Assembly: GCA_903889965.1 (NCBI GenBank)
Contig: CAISZM010000074.1
Coordinates: 1-39,606 of the forward strand
Source of the DNA: an uncultured Elusimicrobia bacterium
GTDB lineage: Bacteria > Elusimicrobiota > Elusimicrobia > Elusimicrobiales > UBA9959
Length of the DNA stretch: 39,606 bases
Direction of reading: 5' to 3'
Made by a program: the position numbers and the translations under genes. Below, one piece after another: positions 24,030 to 33,593 of the stretch (the first letter of the stretch is position 1; every line of letters begins with the position of its first letter). The notes under the pieces are model-generated. The model was not told where the DNA came from. It was given only the letters and a program-made list of their open reading frames with translations, and did no database searches.

Positions 24030-25286
24030 ATGGCAAAACTTCCTTTATTCACTCCGATCTACGGCATACGTCCCGCCCCTGGCAGGGCGCAGGAGATAAT
24101 AGCCCCGCCTTACGATGTGATGAACTCGGATGAGGCCCGCGAGCTGGCCAAAGGCAAGCCGCTGAGCTTTTTGCACGTTTCCAAGGCGGAAATAGACCTT
24201 CCCCCCGGCACCGACCCGCATTCCGAAGCCGTTTATAAAAAAGCCGCGGAAAACTTCAGTAAAATGCTGGAGCAGGGGGTGCTTATAAGGGAGGGCAAGC
24301 CCATATTCTACGTATACCGCCTGCAGATGGGCGGGCATATACAGACCGGGCTGGTGGTCGGAGCCTGCGTGGACGACTATGACGCCAACCGCATTCGCAA
24401 GCATGAGTTCACCCGCCCCGTCAAAGAGGACGACCGCGTTAACCAGATAAAATTCGTGCGGGCCCAGACCGGGCCCGGGCTCATAGCCTACAAGCAGATA
24501 CCCGCGGTGGACGCCATCATAAAGAAGACGGTGAAAAAACAGCCCGAGTTCTCCGCGACCGGCGCCGGGGGCGTGATACACACCCTGTGGACGCTGGATG
24601 ATGAGGCCGATATAAAGGCCGTAGTGTCCGCCTTCGAGGAACAGAAGGCCGTCTATATAGCCGACGGCCACCACCGCAGCGCGGCCGCGAGCCGCGTAAA
24701 AAAAATGATGGCCGCCGAGCGCGGCGCCGCTCATACCGGCACCGAGCCCTATAACGCCTATCTGGCCGTCGCCTTCCCCGTGGACGAGATGAAGATCTGG
24801 GACTATAACCGGGTCGTGAAAGATCTTAACGGCCTTACGCCGGCGGCCTTCATGGCCAGAATAAAGGAAAGCTTTGAGGTGCGGGAGGCGGCCGGCCAAG
24901 CGAAGCCCTCCGCCCGGCGCGAGTTCGGGCTCTACCTGGGCGGTCATTGGTACCTGCTTAAACCCTCCGTAAAAACCCCGGCCAGGGCGGATGACCCCGT
25001 CAAAGCCCTGGACGTCAGCGTCCTTTCCGACCTGGTGCTCGACCGCATACTGGGCATCAGGGACCTGCGTAAATCAGACCGCGTGGACTTCGTGGGAGGG
25101 ATACGCGGACTTGGGGAGCTTGAAAGGCGCGTCAATTCCGGGGAGATGGCCGCGGCGTTCGCGCTGTTCGCCACCTCTCTGGACGAGCTGATCTCCGTGG
25201 CGGACGATAACCAGGTTAGGCCGCCCAACTCCACCTGGTTCGACCCGAAGCTGGCCGACGGCGTAGTTTCCAACCCGCTGCTGTAA
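24030..25286 (+). CDS. DUF1015 family protein in the serine operon
   Basis: The open frame reaches back into serA, but ATG 24030 follows AGAGG with good spacing and begins the conserved start (LPLFTPIYGIRPAPG, IIAPPYDVMNSDEARELA). The product has 418 residues. DUF1015 hallmarks seen include the KHEFTRPVKEDDR motif, the YIADGHHRSAAA motif and a C-terminal VDFVGG segment. The superfamily is related in fold to ParB/SerK-like proteins. DUF1015 genes often sit next to serC/serA, and here it takes the position where a phosphoserine phosphatase (SerB) would be expected. An activity on serine or phosphoserine is plausible but is my inference. Confidence 0.9.
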   Translation: MAKLPLFTPIYGIRPAPGRAQEIIAPPYDVMNSDEARELAKGKPLSFLHVSKAEIDLPPGTDPHSEAVYKKAAENFSKMLEQGVLIREGKPIFYVYRLQMGGHIQTGLVVGACVDDYDANRIRKHEFTRPVKEDDRVNQIKFVRAQTGPGLIAYKQIPAVDAIIKKTVKKQPEFSATGAGGVIHTLWTLDDEADIKAVVSAFEEQKAVYIADGHHRSAAASRVKKMMAAERGAAHTGTEPYNAYLAVAFPVDEMKIWDYNRVVKDLNGLTPAAFMARIKESFEVREAAGQAKPSARREFGLYLGGHWYLLKPSVKTPARADDPVKALDVSVLSDLVLDRILGIRDLRKSDRVDFVGGIRGLGELERRVNSGEMAAAFALFATSLDELISVADDNQVRPPNSTWFDPKLADGVVSNPLL

Positions 25287-25382
25287 GGTCAGGAGCTCCC
25301 GGCGGGGAAATTCCCGGCGCAGGGATCACCTGTCCCATAGGCGGGGCGAGATGCGGCGTCCGTTAGCGGTCAAAAAGCAAGC

Positions 25383-26486
25383 ATGATAAGAACGATATAT
25401 CGCTTCTTTGCGGGTTCCGGCTCCCGGGCCTTAGTCTCGGGCGTGGCGCTGTTCGTGCTGGTATCCGGCTTCGATTATTCACTGCGGAACGAGATCTCCC
25501 TGGACTTTTTTTATTTCCTCCCGATCTTTATCATGACATGGAACGGGGGCCGCCGCTGGGGCCTGTTAGCGGCTTCCGCGGGGGTGGTGGTGTGGCTCAC
25601 CGACGAAAGGGTATTCCTTCCCGGTTTCGCCGCCCAGATGCATATCGTGATATGGAACGCCGCGGTGCGCCTGGCATTCTTTTCCACGGTAGTTTTACTG
25701 ACGGATAAGATCAGGGTCCTCCTGGCCCGGGAGCGGGGCGTGGCCAAGCTGAAGTCGGGGATGATACATATCGTCAGCCACGAGTTCAACAATGCCCTGA
25801 CCGGCCTTTCCGCCGGGCTGTACCTGCTGAGGGAAACGGACCCGTCGGCCGGGGACGAATCCCGCTCCGCGCTTTACACCGCCATGGCATCTTCGCAGAG
25901 CCACCTGACGCTTTATGTTAAAAATATCCTCAACGAGGCCCGCATGGAGGGGGGCAGATTCAAGATAGAAAAGCAGCCTCTGGCGCTCAGGGAACTGGCC
26001 ACTGCGGCGGTGACATCCGTGGGAGAGCTGCTGAGGCAGAAGGAAATAAAAATTTCGATGGAGATGCCGGAAATGCCGCTGCTGGTCAGCGTGGACCAGG
26101 AGGCGCTGGCCCTGGTAATAAGCAATTTGCTCGGCAATGCCGTGAAATATACGCCCCGCGGAGGGGACATAACCGTACGGATAGAATCGCCGGAAGAAAG
26201 GCGGGGAACCGTGGTGTTCTCGGTTGAGGATTCCGGCATAGGCATTTCCCTGTCCGATCTTAAGAAGATAACGACCGGTTTCTACAGGACGGCGGAAGCC
26301 CAGGCCCAGGCCGGAGGGTTCGGCCTGGGGCTGAAGATAGCCCACGAGCTGCTGGAGCTGCACGGCAGCCGCCTGGAAATAGTAAGTGAAAAAGGAAAAG
26401 GTTCCTGTTTCTTTTTCGAACTGCCGCTGCTTTCCGGCCCCGGAAAGAGGATTTTACCCGCGGTGGCGAAAAAGGCTTCCGTATAA
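25383..26486 (+). CDS. Membrane sensor histidine kinase
   Basis: The 367-residue protein has an N-terminal membrane module with about four hydrophobic segments (residues 16-33, 40-53, 58-74, 85-107). Then come a HisKA domain with phospho-acceptor His133 in SHEFNN and a HATPase domain: N box NLLGNAVKY, G1 DSGIGIS, G2 GFGLGL. There is no HAMP, PAS or large periplasmic sensor, so the stimulus is probably sensed in or at the membrane. The acceptor box HEFNN replaces the common HELRT. The receiver-only regulator gene 68 nt downstream is the likely partner. No strong Shine-Dalgarno is visible. Confidence 0.93.
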   Translation: MIRTIYRFFAGSGSRALVSGVALFVLVSGFDYSLRNEISLDFFYFLPIFIMTWNGGRRWGLLAASAGVVVWLTDERVFLPGFAAQMHIVIWNAAVRLAFFSTVVLLTDKIRVLLARERGVAKLKSGMIHIVSHEFNNALTGLSAGLYLLRETDPSAGDESRSALYTAMASSQSHLTLYVKNILNEARMEGGRFKIEKQPLALRELATAAVTSVGELLRQKEIKISMEMPEMPLLVSVDQEALALVISNLLGNAVKYTPRGGDITVRIESPEERRGTVVFSVEDSGIGISLSDLKKITTGFYRTAEAQAQAGGFGLGLKIAHELLELHGSRLEIVSEKGKGSCFFFELPLLSGPGKRILPAVAKKASV

Positions 26487-26554
26487 AGCGGCGCGCAGGA
26501 TATGCGCGTGTTTCCTGGAATAGAATCAGGTGCGGGTAAATAGGACCAGCCGCG

Positions 26555-26989
26555 ATGAAACATAAAATACTGATCATTGATGACGATGAAAGCGTGCTTT
26601 TCGTCGTCAAAAAGATATTCGAGGAATGCTGCGAGGTGCTTACCGCGTCCGGCGGCGAGGCCGGCCTTGAAGCGATACGGCGCGAAAACCCGGTCTTCGT
26701 TTTCCTTGACATAAAGATGCCGGGGATGTCCGGCCTGGAGGTCCTTGAACTTCTAAAAGACACCGTTCCGGCGCCGCTTGTCTGGATGCTGACCGGCGAA
26801 GAAGACATGGAGACGGCCATGCGCGCGATGGAAAGCGGGGCCAGCGGCTACATCACCAAGCCTTTCCATATAGACCAGCTGCGGCATATCGTGATGAGCG
26901 CCATCGCGGCCCGGGAAACAAAGCGGCATGGCGGCACTCCCCCGGACGATAAACCATGGCACTTGGCGCAAAAGAAGACCGATAAGTGA
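26555..26989 (+). CDS. Receiver-only response regulator
   Basis: This 144-residue protein is a single CheY-like receiver domain. The acidic pocket is DDD at 9-11, the phospho-acceptor is Asp52 (FLDIKMPGMSG), the switch Thr is Thr80 (MLTGEED), and Lys102 is in YITKPF. A short basic tail of about 25 residues has no DNA-binding domain. It presumably takes phosphate from the adjacent kinase and acts by protein-protein contact. Its stop overlaps the GTG start of the transglutaminase-like gene. Confidence 0.94.
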   Translation: MKHKILIIDDDESVLFVVKKIFEECCEVLTASGGEAGLEAIRRENPVFVFLDIKMPGMSGLEVLELLKDTVPAPLVWMLTGEEDMETAMRAMESGASGYITKPFHIDQLRHIVMSAIAARETKRHGGTPPDDKPWHLAQKKTDK

Positions 26990-27669
26990 AAGCGCCCGGG
27001 ATTTTCTCGCGCTTTTCCAAAGCGCAGCGCGCCGTCCTGCGGCGGTTGGACAGTCCCCGCAAGGTCCAGGATTTTCTCGATTATGAAATTTCCTACAACG
27101 ACGCGCCCGGCACCTGTTTTCCCCCGCTGGAGGTCTTAAAACAGCGCAGGGCGCACTGTATAGAGGGGGCGATGCTGGCGGCCGCGGCTTTCCTCTACCG
27201 CGGAAGGAGGGCGATGCTGCTTGACCTGCGCGCCAACCCTCGCGACGACGACCACGTGATAGCTCCTTTCCGGGAAAAAGGGCTTTGGGGAGCCGTGGCC
27301 CATTCCCATTTCTGCGGCCTTCGCTACCGCGAGCCTGTCTATAGGTCATTCGCCGAACTCGCGCGCAGTTACTTCGAGTTCTATTACAATAACCGCGGGG
27401 AAAAGACGCTGCGCGAGTTTTCCGACCCGCTGGATGCCAGCACTCTCAAGCCGGAGTGGCTGTATTCCGACAAGAACGTTTTTTTTGTGAGCCGCAGTCT
27501 GGACTCCCAGCGTCACCACCGGATAGCCGCGCATCTGCAGGAAAAGGATCTGCGCGGGGCCGATTCGCTGCTGCTGGAAGCCGAGGTCCTGGGGGGCTCG
27601 CGCCTGGCGCTTATGCGCCGCCGGCCGCGGCCTTATTCCAGCCTGAAGCTGCCGCGCCGGCCGCACTGA
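26986..27669 (+). CDS. Transglutaminase-like cysteine protein
   Basis: A GTG at 26986 overlaps the preceding stop, giving 227 residues with no signal peptide. The core matches bacterial transglutaminase-like folds: Cys58 in RRAHCIEGAMLAAA as nucleophile and His90 in DDDHVIAPF. The third member of the triad is not obvious. Basic residues dominate the C-terminal tail. Members can be peptidases or amidases; the substrate is unknown. The overlap with the receiver gene suggests co-expression with the two-component system, and the nitroreductase gene follows after 4 nt. Confidence 0.75.
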   Translation: MKAPGIFSRFSKAQRAVLRRLDSPRKVQDFLDYEISYNDAPGTCFPPLEVLKQRRAHCIEGAMLAAAAFLYRGRRAMLLDLRANPRDDDHVIAPFREKGLWGAVAHSHFCGLRYREPVYRSFAELARSYFEFYYNNRGEKTLREFSDPLDASTLKPEWLYSDKNVFFVSRSLDSQRHHRIAAHLQEKDLRGADSLLLEAEVLGGSRLALMRRRPRPYSSLKLPRRPH

Positions 27670-27673
27670 ATTT

Positions 27674-28231
27674 ATGACCACAAACACCGTCCTGGAAGTA
27701 ATTAAAAGCCGCAGGAGCATCAGGAAGTATCTCCCCGAACAGGTAAAGGATGCGGAACTTAAGGCCATACTTGAGGCCGGGGCTTACGCTCCAAGCGCGC
27801 ACAACGACCAGTCCTGGCATTTCACCGTCGTAAGGAACAAGGACCTGCTGGACCAGATCAGCGCCAGGGCCAAGGAGATCATGGCCGGGCAGGGGACGGA
27901 TTGGGTGAGGGCCATGGGGACGAACAAGCTGTTCCATGTTTTCTACCACGCGCCGGCGGTGATAGTTGTTTCCATGCGCTCGGACGCGCTGTCGCCGCTG
28001 GTCGATTGTTGCGCCGCCATAGAGAACATGCTGCTGGCCGCGGAGAGCATGGATATAGGGACCTGCTGGATAGGTCTTGCCCGCTACTATTTTGCCCTGA
28101 AGGACGAACTGGCCCCTCTGGAAATACCGCCCGGCTACGAGCCCTGTTACGCGGTCGCGCTGGGCTACAAGGGCCAGCGGCCGTCCCGCGCGCTTCCGCG
28201 GAAAAAAGGCGCGGTAAATTATATAGATTAA
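27674..28231 (+). CDS. Nitroreductase family FMN oxidoreductase
   Basis: The 185-residue product shows the short nitroreductase-fold pattern: RRSIRKY near the start (FMN phosphate contact), AGAYAPSAHNDQSWHF (FMN ring region), and the C-terminal IENMLLAAESMDIGTCWIG followed by GYEPCYAVALGYKGQ. Such enzymes reduce nitro compounds, quinones or flavins with NAD(P)H and act as dimers in the cytosol. The physiological substrate is unknown. It is tightly linked to the transglutaminase-like gene upstream and the prepilin gene 13 nt downstream. Confidence 0.93.
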   Translation: MTTNTVLEVIKSRRSIRKYLPEQVKDAELKAILEAGAYAPSAHNDQSWHFTVVRNKDLLDQISARAKEIMAGQGTDWVRAMGTNKLFHVFYHAPAVIVVSMRSDALSPLVDCCAAIENMLLAAESMDIGTCWIGLARYYFALKDELAPLEIPPGYEPCYAVALGYKGQRPSRALPRKKGAVNYID

Positions 28232-28244
28232 CTCCCCCGGTACG

Positions 28245-28712
28245 ATGAGAAATATTAAAACACACGGTTTTACGCTGGTTGAAATGATGGTGGTGGTGCT
28301 GATAATAGCCATATTGGGCGCCGTTGCCATTCCTAAATTTGCGGACCTGGTGAAGAAATCCCGGGAGGGGGCCACGCTCGGGCATCTCGGCTCCTTACGG
28401 AGCGCGCTTTTTGTCTACTACGGGGATAACGAGGGCACATTCCCTTCCGGGCCGGCCGGCTACAATACGACCTTCCTCGAGGGCGCCATGGTGCCCAAAT
28501 ATCTTCCCCGCTGGCCGGAGGCATACACACCCGGGTATCACGGCAGGACCGGAGCGGTAGATACAATAAACGGAGGGGACCCGGCACTCTCCGTCCCGGA
28601 CGACAGCGGGGGGTGGGTGTATGTCAGCAGCGCCGGCGCCACCGATTGGGGCCGCATAAATGTGGAGTGCTACCAGGCCACGATCAGAGGCGATATCTGG
28701 AGTACGTATTAA
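28245..28712 (+). CDS. Type IV pilin/pseudopilin-like protein
   Basis: The 155-residue precursor has a class III prepilin peptide: short basic leader ending in Gly8, then FTLVEMMVVVLIIAILGAVAIP with Glu at +5, the prepilin peptidase recognition pattern. The helix continues with KKSREGATLGHLGSLRSAL and a globular C-terminal domain rich in Gly, Pro and Tyr (residues ~65-155). It resembles GspG-like pseudopilins or minor pilins. No other pilus genes are in this window, so it probably uses an assembly system encoded elsewhere. Confidence 0.92.
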   Translation: MRNIKTHGFTLVEMMVVVLIIAILGAVAIPKFADLVKKSREGATLGHLGSLRSALFVYYGDNEGTFPSGPAGYNTTFLEGAMVPKYLPRWPEAYTPGYHGRTGAVDTINGGDPALSVPDDSGGWVYVSSAGATDWGRINVECYQATIRGDIWSTY

Positions 28713-28757
28713 AGGGGCTGGCGTCTTTCGGCTCGGCATTTCTTTACAAGGGAAAAA

Positions 28758-29093
28758 ATGGGAACTCCTGATAACGTTATTGGCGGGGCGGCGCGCTCCT
28801 GCTGGTCCTGCAAGGCCGTGATCGCTGCTGAAGACAGTTACTGCAGGGTATGCGGCAAGGGGCAGGGGAGCCATGTGCCGTGGCAGTATAAGCATTGGGG
28901 CATAATCGTCATTACGCTTTTCGGCCTGGGCCCGTTCAGCCTTTTTTACCTCAGGCGCTCCCCGGTAATTTCGCGCAACGCCAAATTCGGCTATACCGCG
29001 GTCATACTTCTGCTGACCCTCTTCGTGCTGGACCGGATCTATAAAGCGTGGGTGGTTTTCCAGGCGTTGCTCGGCAGCCTGCCGGTTTATTAA
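28758..29093 (+). CDS. Zinc-ribbon membrane protein of unknown function
   Basis: The 111-residue protein starts with a zinc-ribbon pattern, CWSC (15-18) and CRVC (29-32). Two hydrophobic segments follow at about 47-65 and 78-98, the likely transmembrane helices. AAGGGA precedes the ATG. The family is not recognised; small zinc-ribbon membrane proteins of this layout are common and poorly understood. It lies 45 nt after the prepilin gene and may share its transcript. Confidence 0.75.
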   Translation: MGTPDNVIGGAARSCWSCKAVIAAEDSYCRVCGKGQGSHVPWQYKHWGIIVITLFGLGPFSLFYLRRSPVISRNAKFGYTAVILLLTLFVLDRIYKAWVVFQALLGSLPVY

Positions 29094-29152
29094 AGTCCGG
29101 AGTTCGCGCGGTTCGGTTTACGGCGCTCCGGGCGCCGGAGGGCGTGGATCTT

Positions 29153-29182
29153 TTGCCGGTAAAGTTATTTATTGGATAAAAT
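29153..29182 (+). promoter_or_regulatory. Possible promoter of the pyruvyltransferase operon
   Basis: TTGCCG (29153-29158) and TAAAAT (29177-29182) are 18 nt apart in an A+T-rich stretch. It would start transcription about 120 nt before the ATG at 29311. The -35 box is only a partial match. Confidence 0.4.
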
Positions 29183-29310
29183 AATATCGGCATAACACAT
29201 CTTCCGCATTCCTGCGGGCAGCGGTGTTAAATGCTGAAACCTGGTAAAAATGCATGGTCAGAGACCGGACCGGTGCGGGGTGCCCGGAATTCCGGTTTAA
29301 GCGCGTGAAT

Positions 29311-30540
29311 ATGGCTAAAAAACATATAAAGATATTGGTGGGCGGCGTACCTTACGGCTGCGATAATGTGGGGGATGAAGCTATCCTTCTCGGTATTGTC
29401 GATTCTCTCAAAAAAGCTTTGCCATCAGCTGTCATTACCGTCAGCACCCGCACACCACTGGAAACAGCGCGGAAACTCCGGGTCAGGACCGTGCCCTTGT
29501 ACGGTTTTGTCCCGCCAAGATACAGTCATATCGGACTATTGAGGGAATTATTCTCAACGGATATCTTTCTCTGGGGCGGGGCGACCGGGCTGTCGGATTA
29601 CCCCGGAGTCCCGCTGTACCTCGGGCGGCTGGCTAAACTGCTGGGCAAAAAGCTTGTACTGTACTCCGTAGGGATGAACGACGAACTTAATCCAAGTTTC
29701 TACAAGCTGCGGCCTGGCGGCAAGACGACCATATTGCGGTTTCTCGGGAGGTTGTTCGATCTTAAAGAGGATCCTGTAAGAAAATATGAACAGGCATTAG
29801 CCGGTCTTACGCGAAAAAAGATAAAACGCCTGCTCAATAAAGCCGATCTGGTCATCGTCCGGGATGAGCAGACCAAAGCGCTTCTTTCCGCCATCGGAGT
29901 TACCGCGGACGTCCATGCGACGGCTGACCCGGCGGTGCTTATCGAACCGGTCTCCGGTATCAGGCTGGACCGGATCTGGAAAGGTCAAAAACTTTGGGAG
30001 GACGATAAACCGATCGTCGTGTTCGGCATCTCTTCGCAGTCCAAAATAAATCAGGTCCAGGACGTGGCTTTATTGGCCGACCATCTTATTAAAGAGCGCT
30101 TTTGTCACGTTTTGTATGTATCTATGGGGCGCAATGACCGGTCTGTAAGCGACGAGATCATGAAAAAGATGCTTTGCGGGGACGAGGCCAGGGTGCTCGA
30201 GGGCTTTTTCGAGCCTGAAGAGATAGCGGGCATACTCGGCAAGGCCAGCCTGGTGATCAGCTCCAGACTGCACTTATTGATCCTGGCCAGTATTTCAGGC
30301 GCGCCGATCGCCGGGATCTCCAGGGGGAGTAAGATAGATAATTTTTTAAGCCTGTTCGGGGAAAGATCCTGCGGCGGGTTCGAGTCATTCGATCCCGAGG
30401 CCCTTAAACGAACCGCCGTGCGCTTGTTGAAAGACCAAGCCGCGTACCGGAAAAAAGCCGGGGCGAAATTAGAGGAACTTAAGGCAAAGGCCAGGGAAAA
30501 TATCAGGCTGCTGGAAGAGTTCGCCGGCAAATCGTTTTAG
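29311..30540 (+). CDS. Polysaccharide pyruvyl transferase family protein
   Basis: The frame opens at 29254. ATG 29311 (or GTG 29305) is preferred because the conserved sequence begins MAKKHIKILVGGVPYGCDNVGDEAIL, giving 409 residues. The family pattern (CsaB/PF04230) is clear: GCDNVGDEAIL, LWGGATGLSDY, YSVGMN, VIVRDEQT, and the C-terminal VISSRLHLLILASISGAPIAGI followed by KIDNFL. Members transfer pyruvate from phosphoenolpyruvate to sugars of surface polysaccharides. The FrhB-like gene directly downstream is a frequent companion in such clusters. Local base composition seems more A+T-rich than the flanking housekeeping genes. Confidence 0.92.
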   Translation: MAKKHIKILVGGVPYGCDNVGDEAILLGIVDSLKKALPSAVITVSTRTPLETARKLRVRTVPLYGFVPPRYSHIGLLRELFSTDIFLWGGATGLSDYPGVPLYLGRLAKLLGKKLVLYSVGMNDELNPSFYKLRPGGKTTILRFLGRLFDLKEDPVRKYEQALAGLTRKKIKRLLNKADLVIVRDEQTKALLSAIGVTADVHATADPAVLIEPVSGIRLDRIWKGQKLWEDDKPIVVFGISSQSKINQVQDVALLADHLIKERFCHVLYVSMGRNDRSVSDEIMKKMLCGDEARVLEGFFEPEEIAGILGKASLVISSRLHLLILASISGAPIAGISRGSKIDNFLSLFGERSCGGFESFDPEALKRTAVRLLKDQAAYRKKAGAKLEELKAKARENIRLLEEFAGKSF

Positions 30541-30571
30541 CGTATTTTTGTGTAAAAAGGCCGGAGCGAAT

Positions 30572-31861
30572 ATGGGCTTTGAATTGCTGAGGCGCGAGGT
30601 CATAGACAAGAATTTATGCTGCAGGTGCGGCAGTTGCGCCGGTATTTGTCCCAGGGGGAATATCGTTTTTACGGATACGCGCGGAGCCTGCCTGCCCCAG
30701 GGCTCCGGTAATTGTCCTGAAACATGTGATCTGTGCGGTAAGGTGTGTCCCGGAGGGCATTTCGACCTTTCACCGCTGCGTCAGATCAGCGGGCTGTCTT
30801 TTGCCACCGGGATAGGCGCCTGCCTTAACATATCCCTGCTGAAGGCCGCGGACAAGACGCTAAGGGAAATGTCCACTTCCGGCGGGGCAGTTACCGCCCT
30901 GCTTATCGCATTCCTTGAAAAAGGCCTGATAGACGGCGTGATATCGATCGGCCCGGACCCGGAAAGTCCGACCGGATCCGCGGCAAAAATACTGTCATCG
31001 GCGGAAGAGATAAAAGCCCATACACAGAGCCGGTACTGCGTATGCCCGCTCAACCAGTTAATGCCGAAACTGGAAGCTGGTAAGAAATACGCTTTAGTCG
31101 GTTTGCCCTGCATGGTCGACGGCCTGCGCAACATGATGGAGGTCCGGGAATCCCTGCGCGGGCAAGTAGTGATAACTTTGGGTCTTTTTTGTCATTCAAC
31201 CATGTTTTATTCAGCGACCGAAAAGTTGCTGGAACTTTACAGGCCCCCGGTGGCCCGCTCTTCGGTAAAGAATATCCGGTACCGCGAGGGCAAATTCCCC
31301 GGCGGTTTCGCGGCCCATGACGGCAAGGGTGGTGCGACAGAAATTATTCCGCTGCCCGACTATATGCAGCTTTTTAACCGTCATTCTCTCAACAGGTGCA
31401 GGCTATGCATCGATCATTACAGCGCCTTTTCCGATCTGGCTTTCGCCGATCCGTTCCCTTTCCTCGACGAATTAGCCGAGAATGACCAGAAATGGACGGT
31501 TGCCATCGTCAGGACCGCGGCGGGGCAAAAATTCGTTAACGAAGTTCTCGGGAATGACGATCATGTCGTGTCTAAAAAGGTTACAGAACGGAATATCGCC
31601 AGGTTAAATGACAAGTTGAGGGCCATCCAATCCGTTCACCTTAAGCAGGTGGCTATGACAAAACAAATAGGCCTGCCCGCGCCCGGCTACAATATCCCGT
31701 TGCCCAGATCCACCTTGCCGCGAGCGGTCGTTAACTTGTTCAGGGTATACTTGTTCGGGAATATAATGCTGTCCTGCAGGCAAATGCTGCTAAAGGTCTG
31801 TACGCTTAATCAGGCCGGCGCGGCGCATACAAAACTTACGAAGCGATACAAATCATTTTAA
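30572..31861 (+). CDS. FrhB/FdhB-type iron-sulfur oxidoreductase (coenzyme F420 hydrogenase beta family)
   Basis: The frame opens at 30548, but ATG 30572 follows GGAGCGAA and gives 429 residues. Two iron-sulfur cysteine clusters lie at the start: CCRCGSCAGICP and a second block with CDLCGKVCP. The middle matches the FrhB domain (STSGGAVTALLIAFLE, KYALVGLPCMVDGLRN, GLFCHSTM, a late CRLCIDH). In methanogens this family binds F420 and flavin; in bacteria it often accompanies pyruvyl transferases in polysaccharide clusters, probably acting as an oxidoreductase on the glycan or its precursor. It starts about 31 nt after the pyruvyltransferase stop and is likely in the same operon. Confidence 0.9.
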   Translation: MGFELLRREVIDKNLCCRCGSCAGICPRGNIVFTDTRGACLPQGSGNCPETCDLCGKVCPGGHFDLSPLRQISGLSFATGIGACLNISLLKAADKTLREMSTSGGAVTALLIAFLEKGLIDGVISIGPDPESPTGSAAKILSSAEEIKAHTQSRYCVCPLNQLMPKLEAGKKYALVGLPCMVDGLRNMMEVRESLRGQVVITLGLFCHSTMFYSATEKLLELYRPPVARSSVKNIRYREGKFPGGFAAHDGKGGATEIIPLPDYMQLFNRHSLNRCRLCIDHYSAFSDLAFADPFPFLDELAENDQKWTVAIVRTAAGQKFVNEVLGNDDHVVSKKVTERNIARLNDKLRAIQSVHLKQVAMTKQIGLPAPGYNIPLPRSTLPRAVVNLFRVYLFGNIMLSCRQMLLKVCTLNQAGAAHTKLTKRYKSF

Positions 31862-32004
31862 CCAGGCGCTGGCCCCGGTCACGGTCGTCAGGTCAGGTCC
31901 GGGCAGTAACGCCCGTTCCCGGTGCGGCGGTCTGACGCCGCTTAAAAGCGAAGTCCGATCCATACATGATCCCGGTGCCCTTCCCGCGGGATCGGTCCGC
32001 CAAT

Positions 32005-32038
32005 AAAAAGGGCGCCCGTTTGCGCGGACGCCCTTTTT
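32005..32038. terminator. Bidirectional intrinsic terminator
   Basis: AAAAAGGGCG (32005-32014) and CGCCCTTTTT (32029-32038) form a perfect 10-bp hairpin with a 14-nt loop. It sits between the convergent FrhB-like gene and gdhA and can serve both. Confidence 0.92.
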
Positions 32039-32054
32039 ACAGGTTCAGAATACT

Positions 32055-33488
<1,434 letters not shown>

Positions 33489-33506
33489 CTAAAATCCTAT
33501 AAGTTC

Positions 33507-33535
33507 ATGTTACAAACCTAAATCCGGATTGTCAA
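33507..33535 (-). promoter_or_regulatory. Promoter of gdhA
   Basis: Read on the minus strand, TTGACA (33535-33530) and TAACAT (33512-33507) are separated by 17 nt. The predicted start is near 33500, leaving a leader of about 63 nt before the ATG at 33437. Confidence 0.75.
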
Positions 33536-33593
33536 CACGCGCGGGACAGCTGAAAAACGGGGAGCCGCCGCGCATTTTTGTTAGAATTCAGGC

